From Elusimicrobiota bacterium (GTDB taxonomy: Bacteria > CG03 > SLGR01 > JAGXOG01): a DNA stretch of 9,296 nucleotides. Where the stretch lies: positions 1 through 9,296 of the forward strand of contig JAQICQ010000114.1 of the NCBI GenBank assembly GCA_027858455.1. Direction: 5' to 3'. Below are positions 1-6,864 of the stretch, in pieces. Position numbers and translations under genes: made by a program. Numbering within the stretch: position 1 is the first letter of the stretch; the number at the start of each line of letters is the position of its first letter. The notes beneath the pieces are model-generated. The model saw only the letters and a program-made list of their open reading frames with translations, had not been told where the DNA came from and searched no databases.

Positions 1-312
1 AAATTTATAAGAAAATATTCTGTTGATGAGATTCCCCAGCTTTTTAATGTTTTAAAAGGTGATATGTCGCTTATCGGCCCTCGTCCCCAGGTTTTATGGG
101 AGACTGAAAGTTATGACGAGACGGCTAAAAGAAGATTAAGTATTTTACCCGGGGTGACAGGTTTATGGCAGGTTTCGGGCCGTTCGGATCTCTCTTTTGA
201 AGAGATGATACAGTTAGATATTTACTATCTTGAAAACTGGACGCTGGGTTTTGATTTAAAGATATTATTAAGGACAATTCCGGTTGTTATATTAAAAAAA
301 GGAGCATGTTAA
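1..312 (+). CDS. Undecaprenyl-phosphate sugar-1-phosphate transferase, C-terminal part (5'-truncated)
   Basis: The reading frame is open from the first base, and 103 residues are visible. It belongs to the bacterial sugar transferase family (WcaJ/WbaP/RfbP type), which moves a sugar-1-phosphate from a nucleotide sugar to undecaprenyl phosphate at the inner membrane and so starts a lipid-linked polysaccharide unit. Visible family motifs are SVDEIPQLFNVLKGDMSLIG followed by PRPQ near the cut edge, then PGVTGLWQVSGRSDLSF, and a C-terminus of the usual type (LDIYYLENW, then DLKILLRTIPVV). The N-terminal membrane segments and the catalytic Asp-Glu pair would lie upstream of the window. The natural stop is present, so the gene is cut only by the window edge. 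It overlaps the epimerase start by one base (TAATG). The sugar substrate cannot be told from this fragment. Confidence 0.93.
   Translation, partial: KFIRKYSVDEIPQLFNVLKGDMSLIGPRPQVLWETESYDETAKRRLSILPGVTGLWQVSGRSDLSFEEMIQLDIYYLENWTLGFDLKILLRTIPVVILKKGAC
300..304 (+). promoter_or_regulatory. Shine-Dalgarno AGGAG that decides the epimerase start
   Basis: AGGAG lies 7 nt before the ATG at 312 but only 1 nt before the in-frame ATG at 306. Spacing therefore favours 312 as the true start, even though 306 gives a protein two residues longer. Confidence 0.7.
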
Positions 313-1250
313 TGGAAATATTGGTAACAGGAGGTGCGGGATTTATAGGTTCGCATATTACAGACAGGTTAATAAAAGAAGGGCATAATGTAGTAATAGT
401 GGATAATCTTTATTCCGGCAAAAGGGAGAATAAAAATCCGGCAGCGGATTTTGTCAAAATGGATATAAGGGATAAAGAAGCTGAAGGAGTATTTAAGAAA
501 AATAATTTTGACGCTATATTTCATCTCGCCGCCCAGATGGATGTTAGGAAATCTATTGAGGATCCGTTTTTGGATGCCGATATAAATATTTTAGGAGGTA
601 TAAACATACTTCAAAATGCCGTTAAATACAATGTTAGGAAAGTTGTTTTTGCTTCTTCGGGCGGAGTTATGTACGGTGAATGCGCTGACAGGTATCCGGA
701 AGAAGACGAATATCCCAATCCTCTCTGCCCCTACGGGGCTTCAAAGCTGGCGATGGAATTTTATCTTAATTTCTATCAAGACAATTACGGCCTGGACTCG
801 GCGGTTTTAAGGTTCGGCAACGTCTACGGCCCCAGACAGGACCCCCACGGAGAGGCAGGGGTGATAGCAATATTTGCCGGCAGAATGCTTAAAGGCGAGG
901 ATATATATATTTTCGGTGACGGTAAACAGGTCAGGGATTATGTATATGTAGGGGATGTAGTGGAGGCCAATATACGGGCGCTTAAAAAGGGCGCCGGGGT
1001 ATATAATATCGGAACTGGAGAGTCGGAATCCGTCAATGAGCTTTTTGATATTTTAAAAGAGATAACCGGCTACGGCAAAGATGCTGTATATGAAGCGGCC
1101 CGCTCCGGCGAGCTTCAGGTAAGCCGTCTGGGGGTAAAAAAGGCGGCCGAAAAACTCGGGGTGAAAGCCGGGGTAAGTTTTAAGGAAGGGTTAAAGGAGA
1201 CCGTTGAGCATTTTAGAGAAAAAATTAGAGAAAAAAGAAAGCAAGATTAA
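312..1250 (+). CDS. NAD-dependent epimerase/dehydratase (UDP-glucose 4-epimerase-like extended SDR)
   Basis: This is a 312-residue extended short-chain dehydrogenase/reductase that acts on nucleotide sugars in the cytoplasm. The Rossmann loop GGAGFIG spans residues 7-13, and Asp31 at the end of beta-2 (VIVDNL) fits NAD binding. The catalytic set is present: Ser115/Ser116 in FASSGGVMYG, Tyr141 and Lys145 in YGASK. RFGNVYGPRQDP (168-179) and FGDGKQVRDYVYVGDV (201-216) are typical of UDP-galactose/glucuronate 4-epimerase relatives. The length is normal. It sits between a sugar transferase and a phosphohexomutase, so a polysaccharide precursor role is likely; the exact sugar is not readable. The charged tail (REKIREKRKQD) is the part whose DNA also encodes the start of the next gene. 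An alternative ATG at 306 has poor ribosome-site spacing. Confidence 0.92.
   Translation: MEILVTGGAGFIGSHITDRLIKEGHNVVIVDNLYSGKRENKNPAADFVKMDIRDKEAEGVFKKNNFDAIFHLAAQMDVRKSIEDPFLDADINILGGINILQNAVKYNVRKVVFASSGGVMYGECADRYPEEDEYPNPLCPYGASKLAMEFYLNFYQDNYGLDSAVLRFGNVYGPRQDPHGEAGVIAIFAGRMLKGEDIYIFGDGKQVRDYVYVGDVVEANIRALKKGAGVYNIGTGESESVNELFDILKEITGYGKDAVYEAARSGELQVSRLGVKKAAEKLGVKAGVSFKEGLKETVEHFREKIREKRKQD
1193..1200 (+). promoter_or_regulatory. Shine-Dalgarno AAAGGAGA for the TTG-initiated phosphohexomutase
   Basis: This strong AAAGGAGA lies inside the epimerase gene, three bases before the TTG at 1204. An in-frame TAA at 1192-1194 closes the mutase frame just upstream, and no ATG, GTG or TTG occurs between 1204 and the conserved FGTDGWRG. 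The site therefore supports TTG as the start. Confidence 0.7.
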
Positions 1251-2610
1251 ATTCGGCACAGACGGCTGGAGGGGGGTAATTGCCGATGATTTTACATATA
1301 ATAATCTCGGAAAGTTAGCCGTGAGGGTTGCCGAATATATAAGTTCGCGGGGCAACAAAGTAGCTGTCGGATACGACAACCGGTTTCTGTCCCCTGAATA
1401 CGCATCTTTTTTCAGCGCTATACTCTCAAAGAATAATGTAGAAGTTGATCTGTCTGAAAGTCCTGTGCCCACACCCGCTGTTTCGCGCCGGGTAAATACT
1501 ACAAAGAGCAGTCTCGGTATCATGATAACTGCCTCGCATAATCCATCTGAATATAACGGGATAAAAATAAAAGAGAAATACGGCGGTTCGGCAAGAGCCG
1601 GGCTTTTAAATGTTATAGTAGAAAGCATAAATGAAACAGAATTTGATGCCGGCGCGGATAGATATAATTATGAGGGGGATAAAAATAACTGGGCGAAAGA
1701 TTATAAAAAAGTAATTTCGTCTCAGCTTCCCGGAGGAAATTTAAATATAGCGGTTGACTATATGCACGGGACGGGATATCCATACTTTAAGGATATTCTT
1801 GAAAGTAAAGGATACAGTCATTACGGGTTGAGAGAAAACCGGGATCCGATCTTCAGCGGAGCTAACCCGGAGCCTGTTCCGGCTAATTTAAAAGAGCTTT
1901 CTTTATATGTGAAAGAAAGCAGCGCGGATATAGGTTTTGGGTTTGACGGCGATGCCGACAGAATTGCCGTTATCGCTGAAGACGGGCAGTATCATTCCAT
2001 GCAGAGAGTCCTGGCTGTGCTTGCCTACAATATAGTTAAAAGCGGCGGTAAGGGCCGGATTATTAAGACCGTTGCGGGGACCACTCTTATTGACAAAATA
2101 TGTAAGGATTTTAATACTTCTTTCAGTGTAGTTCCCATTGGATTTAAAAATATATGCCCGGAGATGTTAAAAGGCGATGTTCTTGTAGCGGGCGAGGAAA
2201 GCGGCGGACTGGGTTTCGGCGATTATCTTCCCGAGAGGGATTCAGAATACAGCGCGGCGAGAATATTAAAACTTATATCAGAGAGCGGTAAACTCTTCGG
2301 CGAGCTATGGGAAGAAGTAAAAGAAACCTACGGCGACAGCTATTATCTCAGGGAGGATTTTGAAATTAGCGGAGGATTAAGTAAAATAGAGATACTTAAA
2401 AAAATCAGAAAGCGTATAGATAAAACGGAATTTCCGTTTAAGGTTAGGGATGTTTCGGATATTGACGGAATAAGAATAAACAGTAAAGACGGGGGCTGGC
2501 TGTTGATGAGGCCGTCGGGGACCGAACCTCTTATTAGGATATATGCCGAAGGAGCCACAAGAGAGACGGCGGAGAGATTAATTAAAATAGGAAGGGAGTT
2601 AGTATTATGA
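1204..2610 (+). CDS. Phosphoglucomutase/phosphomannomutase (alpha-D-phosphohexomutase family)
   Basis: This 468-residue enzyme interconverts hexose 6-phosphate and hexose 1-phosphate (glucose or mannose) through a phosphoserine intermediate, feeding UDP- or GDP-sugar synthesis. All four domains of the superfamily can be followed. FGTDGWRG lies at 17-24. The phosphoserine loop TASHNPSEYNGIK (109-121) places catalytic Ser at 111. The metal loop is DGDADR (248-253), the sugar-specificity loop GEESGG (330-335) and the phosphate-binding loop RPSGTEP (436-442). GEESGG fits a glucose- or mannose-phosphate mutase rather than GlmM. The start is TTG, inside a 47-nt overlap with the epimerase, and it has its own good ribosome site. 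The stretch after the sugar loop reads ERDSEYSAARIL where many relatives have ERDG plus small hydrophobics; this is probably neutral. Glucose versus mannose preference is undecided. Confidence 0.93.
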   Translation: MSILEKKLEKKESKIKFGTDGWRGVIADDFTYNNLGKLAVRVAEYISSRGNKVAVGYDNRFLSPEYASFFSAILSKNNVEVDLSESPVPTPAVSRRVNTTKSSLGIMITASHNPSEYNGIKIKEKYGGSARAGLLNVIVESINETEFDAGADRYNYEGDKNNWAKDYKKVISSQLPGGNLNIAVDYMHGTGYPYFKDILESKGYSHYGLRENRDPIFSGANPEPVPANLKELSLYVKESSADIGFGFDGDADRIAVIAEDGQYHSMQRVLAVLAYNIVKSGGKGRIIKTVAGTTLIDKICKDFNTSFSVVPIGFKNICPEMLKGDVLVAGEESGGLGFGDYLPERDSEYSAARILKLISESGKLFGELWEEVKETYGDSYYLREDFEISGGLSKIEILKKIRKRIDKTEFPFKVRDVSDIDGIRINSKDGGWLLMRPSGTEPLIRIYAEGATRETAERLIKIGRELVL

Positions 2611-3821
2611 AAGACAAAACTTTTACATTTACATCGGAGTCTGTGACCGAAGGACATCCGGATAAGGTCAGTGATCAGATATCGGACGGTATTTTAGACG
2701 AGATATTAAAATATGATAACGAGCAGGGACTTACCCCGTATAAATTAAAGGAGTCCGATAAGAGAGGAAGCAGGGTGGCCTGCGAGACTTTTGTAAGCAC
2801 GGGACTTGCTTTAATAGGGGGAGAGATAACTACCGGGGCTTATGTGGATTTTCAGAAAACAGTAAGGAAAATAGTCAGAGATATTGGTTATACTGATCCG
2901 ACGCTGGGATTTGAAGCAGATTCGCTCTGTCTCCTAAATTCACTTAACGAGCAGTCGCCCGATATTGCCCTGGGGGTAGATGACGGCGGAGCCGGCGACC
3001 AGGGGCTTATGATAGGATATGCCTGCAAAGAAACAGAGGAGCTTATGCCTCTTCCCATTATGCTAGCTCATAAGCTTTCGCTTAAATTATCAGAGGTCAG
3101 AAAAGACGGGACGCTGGGGTATCTTAAACCGGACGGTAAATCTCAGGTCACGGTAAATTATGTTGACGGCAAACCGGAGAGTATAGAGACAGTTGTAATA
3201 TCTTCTCAGCACGATGTTTCTATAGTTGATTCTTCAGGCAAACATATTACCGACGAGGCAAAAAATGATATCATCAGGGAAGTTATAAAACCGATAGTTC
3301 CCGCTGAATTATTAACTGATGATACAAAATATCTTATTAATCCTACGGGAAGATTTGTTGTCGGCGGACCTCAGTCCGATACCGGCGTTACGGGAAGAAA
3401 GATAATAGTTGATACTTACGGTGGAATAGCCGGACACGGTGGCGGAGCTTTCTCCGGAAAAGATCCCTCTAAGGTTGACCGCTCAGCTACGTATGCGGCA
3501 AGATATATTGCTAAAAACATAGTTGCCGCCGGCCTTGCCGATAAATGCACCATTCAGCTTGCTTATGCGATAGGGGTAAAAGAGCCCTTAAATATAATGG
3601 TTTATACAAACGGCACTTCTGTTATTCCGGATGAAGAGATAGAAAAATTAGTCACAGAGGGCGGTATTTTTGACCTGCACCCGGCAGGCATAGTCGAGAT
3701 GTTAAATCTCTGGCAGCCGATATATAAAAAAACTGCGAGTTACGGCCATTTCGGGCGGGAGATCTTCCCCTGGGAAAAGACAGATAAAGCCGATATACTC
3801 AAGGAGAAAGCCGGAAGGTAA
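2607..3821 (+). CDS. metK: S-adenosylmethionine synthetase (methionine adenosyltransferase)
   Basis: MetK makes S-adenosylmethionine from methionine and ATP, releasing phosphate and diphosphate, in the cytoplasm. The protein has 404 residues, somewhat longer than the roughly 384 of E. coli. Landmarks are SVTEGHPDK (12-20, His17 at the active site), signature 1 GAGDQG (128-133), the nucleotide and phosphate region NPTGRFVVGGPQSDTGVTGR (245-264), signature 2 GGGAFSGKD (278-286), and SYGHFGREIFPWEKTDKA near the end. An extra segment of about 15 residues (about 39-54, including LTPYKLKESDKRG) sits between the first helix and RVACE. The ATG overlaps the mutase stop by 4 nt (ATGA), with GGGAG 8 nt upstream, so the two genes are probably translationally coupled. 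The product would supply SAM to Pcm, encoded two genes downstream. Confidence 0.98.
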   Translation: MKDKTFTFTSESVTEGHPDKVSDQISDGILDEILKYDNEQGLTPYKLKESDKRGSRVACETFVSTGLALIGGEITTGAYVDFQKTVRKIVRDIGYTDPTLGFEADSLCLLNSLNEQSPDIALGVDDGGAGDQGLMIGYACKETEELMPLPIMLAHKLSLKLSEVRKDGTLGYLKPDGKSQVTVNYVDGKPESIETVVISSQHDVSIVDSSGKHITDEAKNDIIREVIKPIVPAELLTDDTKYLINPTGRFVVGGPQSDTGVTGRKIIVDTYGGIAGHGGGAFSGKDPSKVDRSATYAARYIAKNIVAAGLADKCTIQLAYAIGVKEPLNIMVYTNGTSVIPDEEIEKLVTEGGIFDLHPAGIVEMLNLWQPIYKKTASYGHFGREIFPWEKTDKADILKEKAGR

Positions 3822-3832
3822 AAAGATATTAT

Positions 3833-5278
3833 ATGGCAGACAGCTTAGAGACGGTAAGGGATGTCATACATAACTATATCTATTTTACAGTTCCGGTAGA
3901 TGATAGCGAGGTAACTGAAAAAGACATTATAGATACTGAATGGGTTCAGCGCTTGAGGCAGATCTTTCAGCTTCAGTCGGCCTGGCTTATCTATCCTAAC
4001 GCCGTCCATTCGCGTTTCCAGCATTCGCTGGGTACTATGCGGCTCGCCGGCGATATGGCATACCGCCTTTATGACATGTTTAAAAAAGAGTTCCCTTCCG
4101 AAGAAATACCGGAAAAAAATTATGTTGAAGAGATATTCCGCCTGGCGGGGCTTTTGCATGATATCGGCCACGGGCCGTTCGGTCATCTTCTTGACGAGCT
4201 CTATACATATAAAAGATATTCAAAGACCCATGAAGATATTTCATCAGCCATAATAAAAGAGGAGCTAAAAGAGCTTATATCTAAAATAAACCGTTCACCC
4301 CACGGTAAGTTTAACCAAAAAATCAATCCGGCCGCCATTGCAAAATTCATCAAGATGCCAAAGAATTTTAAAAATTATTCTCTCTGGGAACAGGTCTTTT
4401 CCAAAATAATGATGGGGATTTATTCAGCCGACGCAATGGATTTTCTGCTCAGGGACCAGTATTTTTGCGGCACGACGGAATTCGGGAAGATAAACTACCG
4501 GAATCTTATAGATAATACCGTAATTACAAAAAACGGATTGACCTTAAGAAAAAATGCGCTGCCGGCTTTCAGAACATATCTTCAGACAAGGTTTAATATG
4601 TTCAGGCATGTATATTTATATGAAAAAAACGAACTCTACGATTTGGCATTTGGAAAATTGCTGCCGGGGGTACTTAAAAAAATGCATATGGGTAATCCTG
4701 TAAAAAATCTTTCCCGGTTTAAAAAGATAACGGATTTCGGACTCCATCACACAGTCCCCGGCTGGAGCAATGAAACCGGAGAAAAAGGGCGTCTCGGCCG
4801 GCATTGGAGAAAATTACTGCTTAACCGGGAGCTTCCTCTGGTAAAATTAACCGAGGAAGAAAAATTCTACCACTCGGTCGGAGAGATAAACCAGATGGTT
4901 GATGAAGATATTCTTAAAAAAGAGCTTTTTAATAAATACAGCAATTATCCTGATATAAAACCAAGGGTAATAAGAACCGACATAAGGCTGCAGCAGCAGT
5001 TTATAAATTTTAGTGATATTGAAGATTTTAAAAAAAATGATAATATAAAAGCAATAAGTATTATAGACCCGGTTTCCGGAGAATTCTGTGAAGAAGAGGG
5101 CAATTTATATATAAGAGACATCCCCTTAAAGTATGAAGTTGTCCGGGTTTATATTCCTGAAAAATACAAAAGGGAAGAGCCCGAAGAAGAAAACATTTTA
5201 AAACAGGCGGAATTTTTTTCCGGCCACGAGGGAGCCGGAAACGAGAATAAATTAAGAGACGATATTACCAGTATGTAG
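3833..5278 (+). CDS. HD-domain phosphohydrolase (COG1078-like, dNTPase/SAMHD1-related)
   Basis: This is a 481-residue soluble protein of the HD superfamily, in the branch related to deoxynucleotide triphosphohydrolases. The metal-binding set is complete: His64 in NAVHSRFQHSLGT (57-68), His109-Asp110 in LLHDIGHGPFGH (107-118), and Asp200 in YSADAMDFLLRDQYFCG (197-213). The THED at 132-135 fits the active-site pocket of the family. The opening part (DTEWVQRLRQIFQL) is typical of COG1078. Residues after about 375 form a less conserved C-terminal region ending in an acidic, lysine-rich tail. The substrate cannot be read; a nucleotide is most likely from the family. The start lacks a well-placed Shine-Dalgarno (GGAAGG is 14 nt away). 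It lies 11 nt after metK and 4 nt before pcm, where surE sits in the proteobacterial pcm-nlpD-rpoS cluster. Confidence 0.9.
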   Translation: MADSLETVRDVIHNYIYFTVPVDDSEVTEKDIIDTEWVQRLRQIFQLQSAWLIYPNAVHSRFQHSLGTMRLAGDMAYRLYDMFKKEFPSEEIPEKNYVEEIFRLAGLLHDIGHGPFGHLLDELYTYKRYSKTHEDISSAIIKEELKELISKINRSPHGKFNQKINPAAIAKFIKMPKNFKNYSLWEQVFSKIMMGIYSADAMDFLLRDQYFCGTTEFGKINYRNLIDNTVITKNGLTLRKNALPAFRTYLQTRFNMFRHVYLYEKNELYDLAFGKLLPGVLKKMHMGNPVKNLSRFKKITDFGLHHTVPGWSNETGEKGRLGRHWRKLLLNRELPLVKLTEEEKFYHSVGEINQMVDEDILKKELFNKYSNYPDIKPRVIRTDIRLQQQFINFSDIEDFKKNDNIKAISIIDPVSGEFCEEEGNLYIRDIPLKYEVVRVYIPEKYKREEPEEENILKQAEFFSGHEGAGNENKLRDDITSM

Positions 5279-5282
5279 TTTT

Positions 5283-5942
5283 ATGAACAGCTCTGATTTT
5301 AAAGAACAAACCGATAATATGGTCAAGCGTCAGCTTAAGGCGCGAGGTATTTCTGCCGAAACAGCCGAAGCTTTCAGGAAAGTTTCCAGAGAAAATTTTG
5401 TTCCTGATGAAAGTAGGGAGTTTGCTTATAGTGACAGCCCCCTTGATATAGGTTACGGGCAGACTATTTCTCAGCCTTATATAGTTGCCGAGATGATAGA
5501 CCGTCTCCGGGTAAAAGAAGGATGCAAAGTTCTTGAGATAGGAGCCGGGTCCGGTTATCAGTCAGTGATACTTGCCGAGTTAGGAGCCAGAGTATATGCG
5601 GTTGAAATAGTGCCCGAGCTTGCCGAAGAAGCCCAAATGAGAATTACTGACTGCCAAAACCAATTAGGACTGGATATAAATTTACGGGTGGGAGACGGTA
5701 CTGCCGGATGGCCGGAAGAAGCTCCCTTTGACCGTATAATTGTCGCCGCTGCCGCCCCGAGTGTGCCGGAACCGTTTTTAAGCCAGCTTAAAGAAGGAGG
5801 ACGCATAGTAATACCCGTTGGCAACAGACTGCTTCAGGAATTAAAGGTTATTATAAAAACTGAAGAGGGGGTAAGAGCGCTTAATGCCGGGGGATGCCGG
5901 TTTGTTCCACTTATAGGTGAATACGGCTGGAGCGGTAAGTGA
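5283..5942 (+). CDS. pcm: Protein-L-isoaspartate(D-aspartate) O-methyltransferase
   Basis: Pcm methylates isoaspartyl residues that form as proteins age, using SAM, and so starts their repair. The 219-residue length is typical of bacterial Pcm. The pre-motif SPLDIGYGQTISQPYIVAEM (52-71) contains the family's substrate-loop Thr/Ser. SAM motif I is VLEIGAGSGYQ (83-93), the acidic residue after strand 2 is Glu108 in VYAVEIV, and FDRIIVAAAAPSVP (149-162) and LKEGGRIVIPVG (169-180) are the later motifs. The ATG lies 4 nt after the HD gene stop and has no visible Shine-Dalgarno, so it may depend on coupling with the gene before it. The stop overlaps the acylphosphatase GTG by 4 nt. Nearby metK makes its methyl donor, and the downstream nlpD-like and sigma genes recall the proteobacterial stress cluster. 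Confidence 0.96.
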   Translation: MNSSDFKEQTDNMVKRQLKARGISAETAEAFRKVSRENFVPDESREFAYSDSPLDIGYGQTISQPYIVAEMIDRLRVKEGCKVLEIGAGSGYQSVILAELGARVYAVEIVPELAEEAQMRITDCQNQLGLDINLRVGDGTAGWPEEAPFDRIIVAAAAPSVPEPFLSQLKEGGRIVIPVGNRLLQELKVIIKTEEGVRALNAGGCRFVPLIGEYGWSGK

Positions 5943-6211
5943 AAGAAGTAAAGGCAATTCTTAAAGGCCGGGTTCAGATGGTGGGATTTCGTTTTTTTAC
6001 TGTAAGAACTGCCAGGCGGCTGGAGCTTAAAGGGTATGTTAAAAATCTTTCTGCCGGTGAAGTGGAAACTATAGCCCAGGGCAGCCGGGAGAATCTGGAA
6101 AAGTTTATTAAGAATATAAAAATGGGGCCGGCTTCCGCTGAAGTAAAAAATGCCGATGTTTCTTACAGGGAACCCCAAAAAGAATATACCGGTTTTAATG
6201 TGAAATATTAA
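5939..6211 (+). CDS. acyP: Acylphosphatase
   Basis: This 90-residue protein is an acylphosphatase, a small cytoplasmic enzyme that hydrolyses the carboxyl-phosphate bond of acyl phosphates such as acetyl phosphate or 1,3-bisphosphoglycerate. The phosphate loop GRVQMVGFR (10-18) gives catalytic Arg18. GYVKNLSAGEVETIAQG (32-48) matches the second family signature throughout and gives catalytic Asn36. The usual Gly at residue 14 (VQGVGFR) is Met here. The GTG start overlaps the pcm stop (GTGA), follows an in-frame TAA at 5936-5938, and has GGAG 6 nt upstream, so no longer start is possible. Its insertion between pcm and the nlpD-like gene is a difference from the classical cluster. Confidence 0.94.
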   Translation: MKEVKAILKGRVQMVGFRFFTVRTARRLELKGYVKNLSAGEVETIAQGSRENLEKFIKNIKMGPASAEVKNADVSYREPQKEYTGFNVKY

Positions 6212-6218
6212 CAAATAA

Positions 6219-6839
6219 GTGAAAAAGTTTTTATTTATAATTATATTATCGGCCGGCTGCACTTATATAGGCCCCGGGATGTATCATACAGTATCGGAAG
6301 GCGAGACGCTCTGGTCTCTTTCAAGGATATACGGAATTAAGACGGAAAAGATTGTAAGAGCCAACAGCCGCATTGATGACCCGAAACAAATCAGGGCCGG
6401 GCAGAAGATTTATATTCCGGGCGCGTCCTCGGCAAAGCGCGGTAAAAGAGAGAAGATGAGAGCCCCTGATGTAAAATTTATCTGGCCGGCGCGGGGAGAT
6501 ATCGTTCAAAAATTCGGCAATACAGGGAATAAGAGATCTCTGGGTATAGGAATAAAAACTGTTTCGGGAACTCCGGTAATTGCCGTGGCCGACGGCAATG
6601 TCATATTTGAAAGCGATGATTTTCGTTCTTACGGGAAGATTATTATAATAGAACACGAGGGCGACTATGCGACGGTCTATGCGCATAACAGCAAAAACTA
6701 TGTCCGCGAAGGAGATAGAGTAAAGAAAGAAGAAAGGATTGCGCTGACCGGCAGTTCCGGCCGGGCTTTACAGCCTTATCTTTATTTTGAAATAAGGTAT
6801 AAGGAAAAACCCCGCAACCCGTTATTCTTTTTGCCATGA
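6219..6839 (+). CDS. nlpD: NlpD-like lipoprotein: LysM plus catalytically degenerate LytM (M23) domain
   Basis: This is a 206-residue predicted lipoprotein. A very short signal (Lys2-Lys3, then FLFIIIL) ends in LSAGC, so Cys14 would be lipidated. Thr15 is not Asp, which fits outer-membrane sorting by the enteric Lol rule. One LysM peptidoglycan-binding domain spans about 22-68 (YHTVSEGETLWSLSRIYGI to IRAGQKIYIPG). A basic linker leads to a LytM/M23 domain (about 87-206). Most zinc ligands are replaced: the usual HxGID reads SLGIG (107-111) and the usual HLHFEIR reads YLYFEIR (187-193); only His156 in YAH remains. It is therefore unlikely to cut peptidoglycan and more probably activates an amidase, as NlpD and EnvC do in E. 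coli. The GTG directly follows an in-frame TAA; the lipobox supports it over Met21. No Shine-Dalgarno is seen. Confidence 0.87.
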   Translation: MKKFLFIIILSAGCTYIGPGMYHTVSEGETLWSLSRIYGIKTEKIVRANSRIDDPKQIRAGQKIYIPGASSAKRGKREKMRAPDVKFIWPARGDIVQKFGNTGNKRSLGIGIKTVSGTPVIAVADGNVIFESDDFRSYGKIIIIEHEGDYATVYAHNSKNYVREGDRVKKEERIALTGSSGRALQPYLYFEIRYKEKPRNPLFFLP

Positions 6840-6853
6840 AATATGTTAATATT

Positions 6854-6860
6854 AAGGAGG
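6854..6860 (+). promoter_or_regulatory. Strong Shine-Dalgarno AAGGAGG before the sigma factor
   Basis: AAGGAGG ends 4 nt before the ATG at 6865, in the 25-nt spacer after the nlpD-like gene. It is the best ribosome site in the window, while the gene before it has none, so the sigma factor may be translated more strongly and independently. Confidence 0.75.
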
Positions 6861-6864
6861 AAAT

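Noticed and set aside
306..311. ATG at 306 as the epimerase start
   Set aside because: AGGAG would be only 1 nt away; the ATG at 312 has 7-nt spacing and gives the usual N-terminus just before the Rossmann strand.
616..810. Plus-strand frame of 64 codons inside the epimerase
   Set aside because: It is fully nested in an out-of-frame conserved gene and has no independent support.
1191..1628. Open minus-strand frame of 145 codons opposite the phosphohexomutase start
   Set aside because: It is antisense to a clear conserved gene, has no recognisable domain and no ribosome site that convinced me.
5834..6262. Open minus-strand frame of 142 codons opposite pcm, acyP and the nlpD-like start
   Set aside because: It crosses three well-supported sense genes and has low-complexity composition with no family resemblance.
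6219..6839. Active M23 zinc endopeptidase
   Set aside because: Most of the metal ligands and catalytic histidines are replaced (SLGIG, YLYFE).
6787..6850. Possible promoter before the sigma factor (TTGAAA, TTGCCA, TATGTTAAT)
   Set aside because: No -35/-10 pair has acceptable spacing: TTGCCA is about 6 nt from TATGTT, and nothing -10-like lies 17 nt after TTGAAA.
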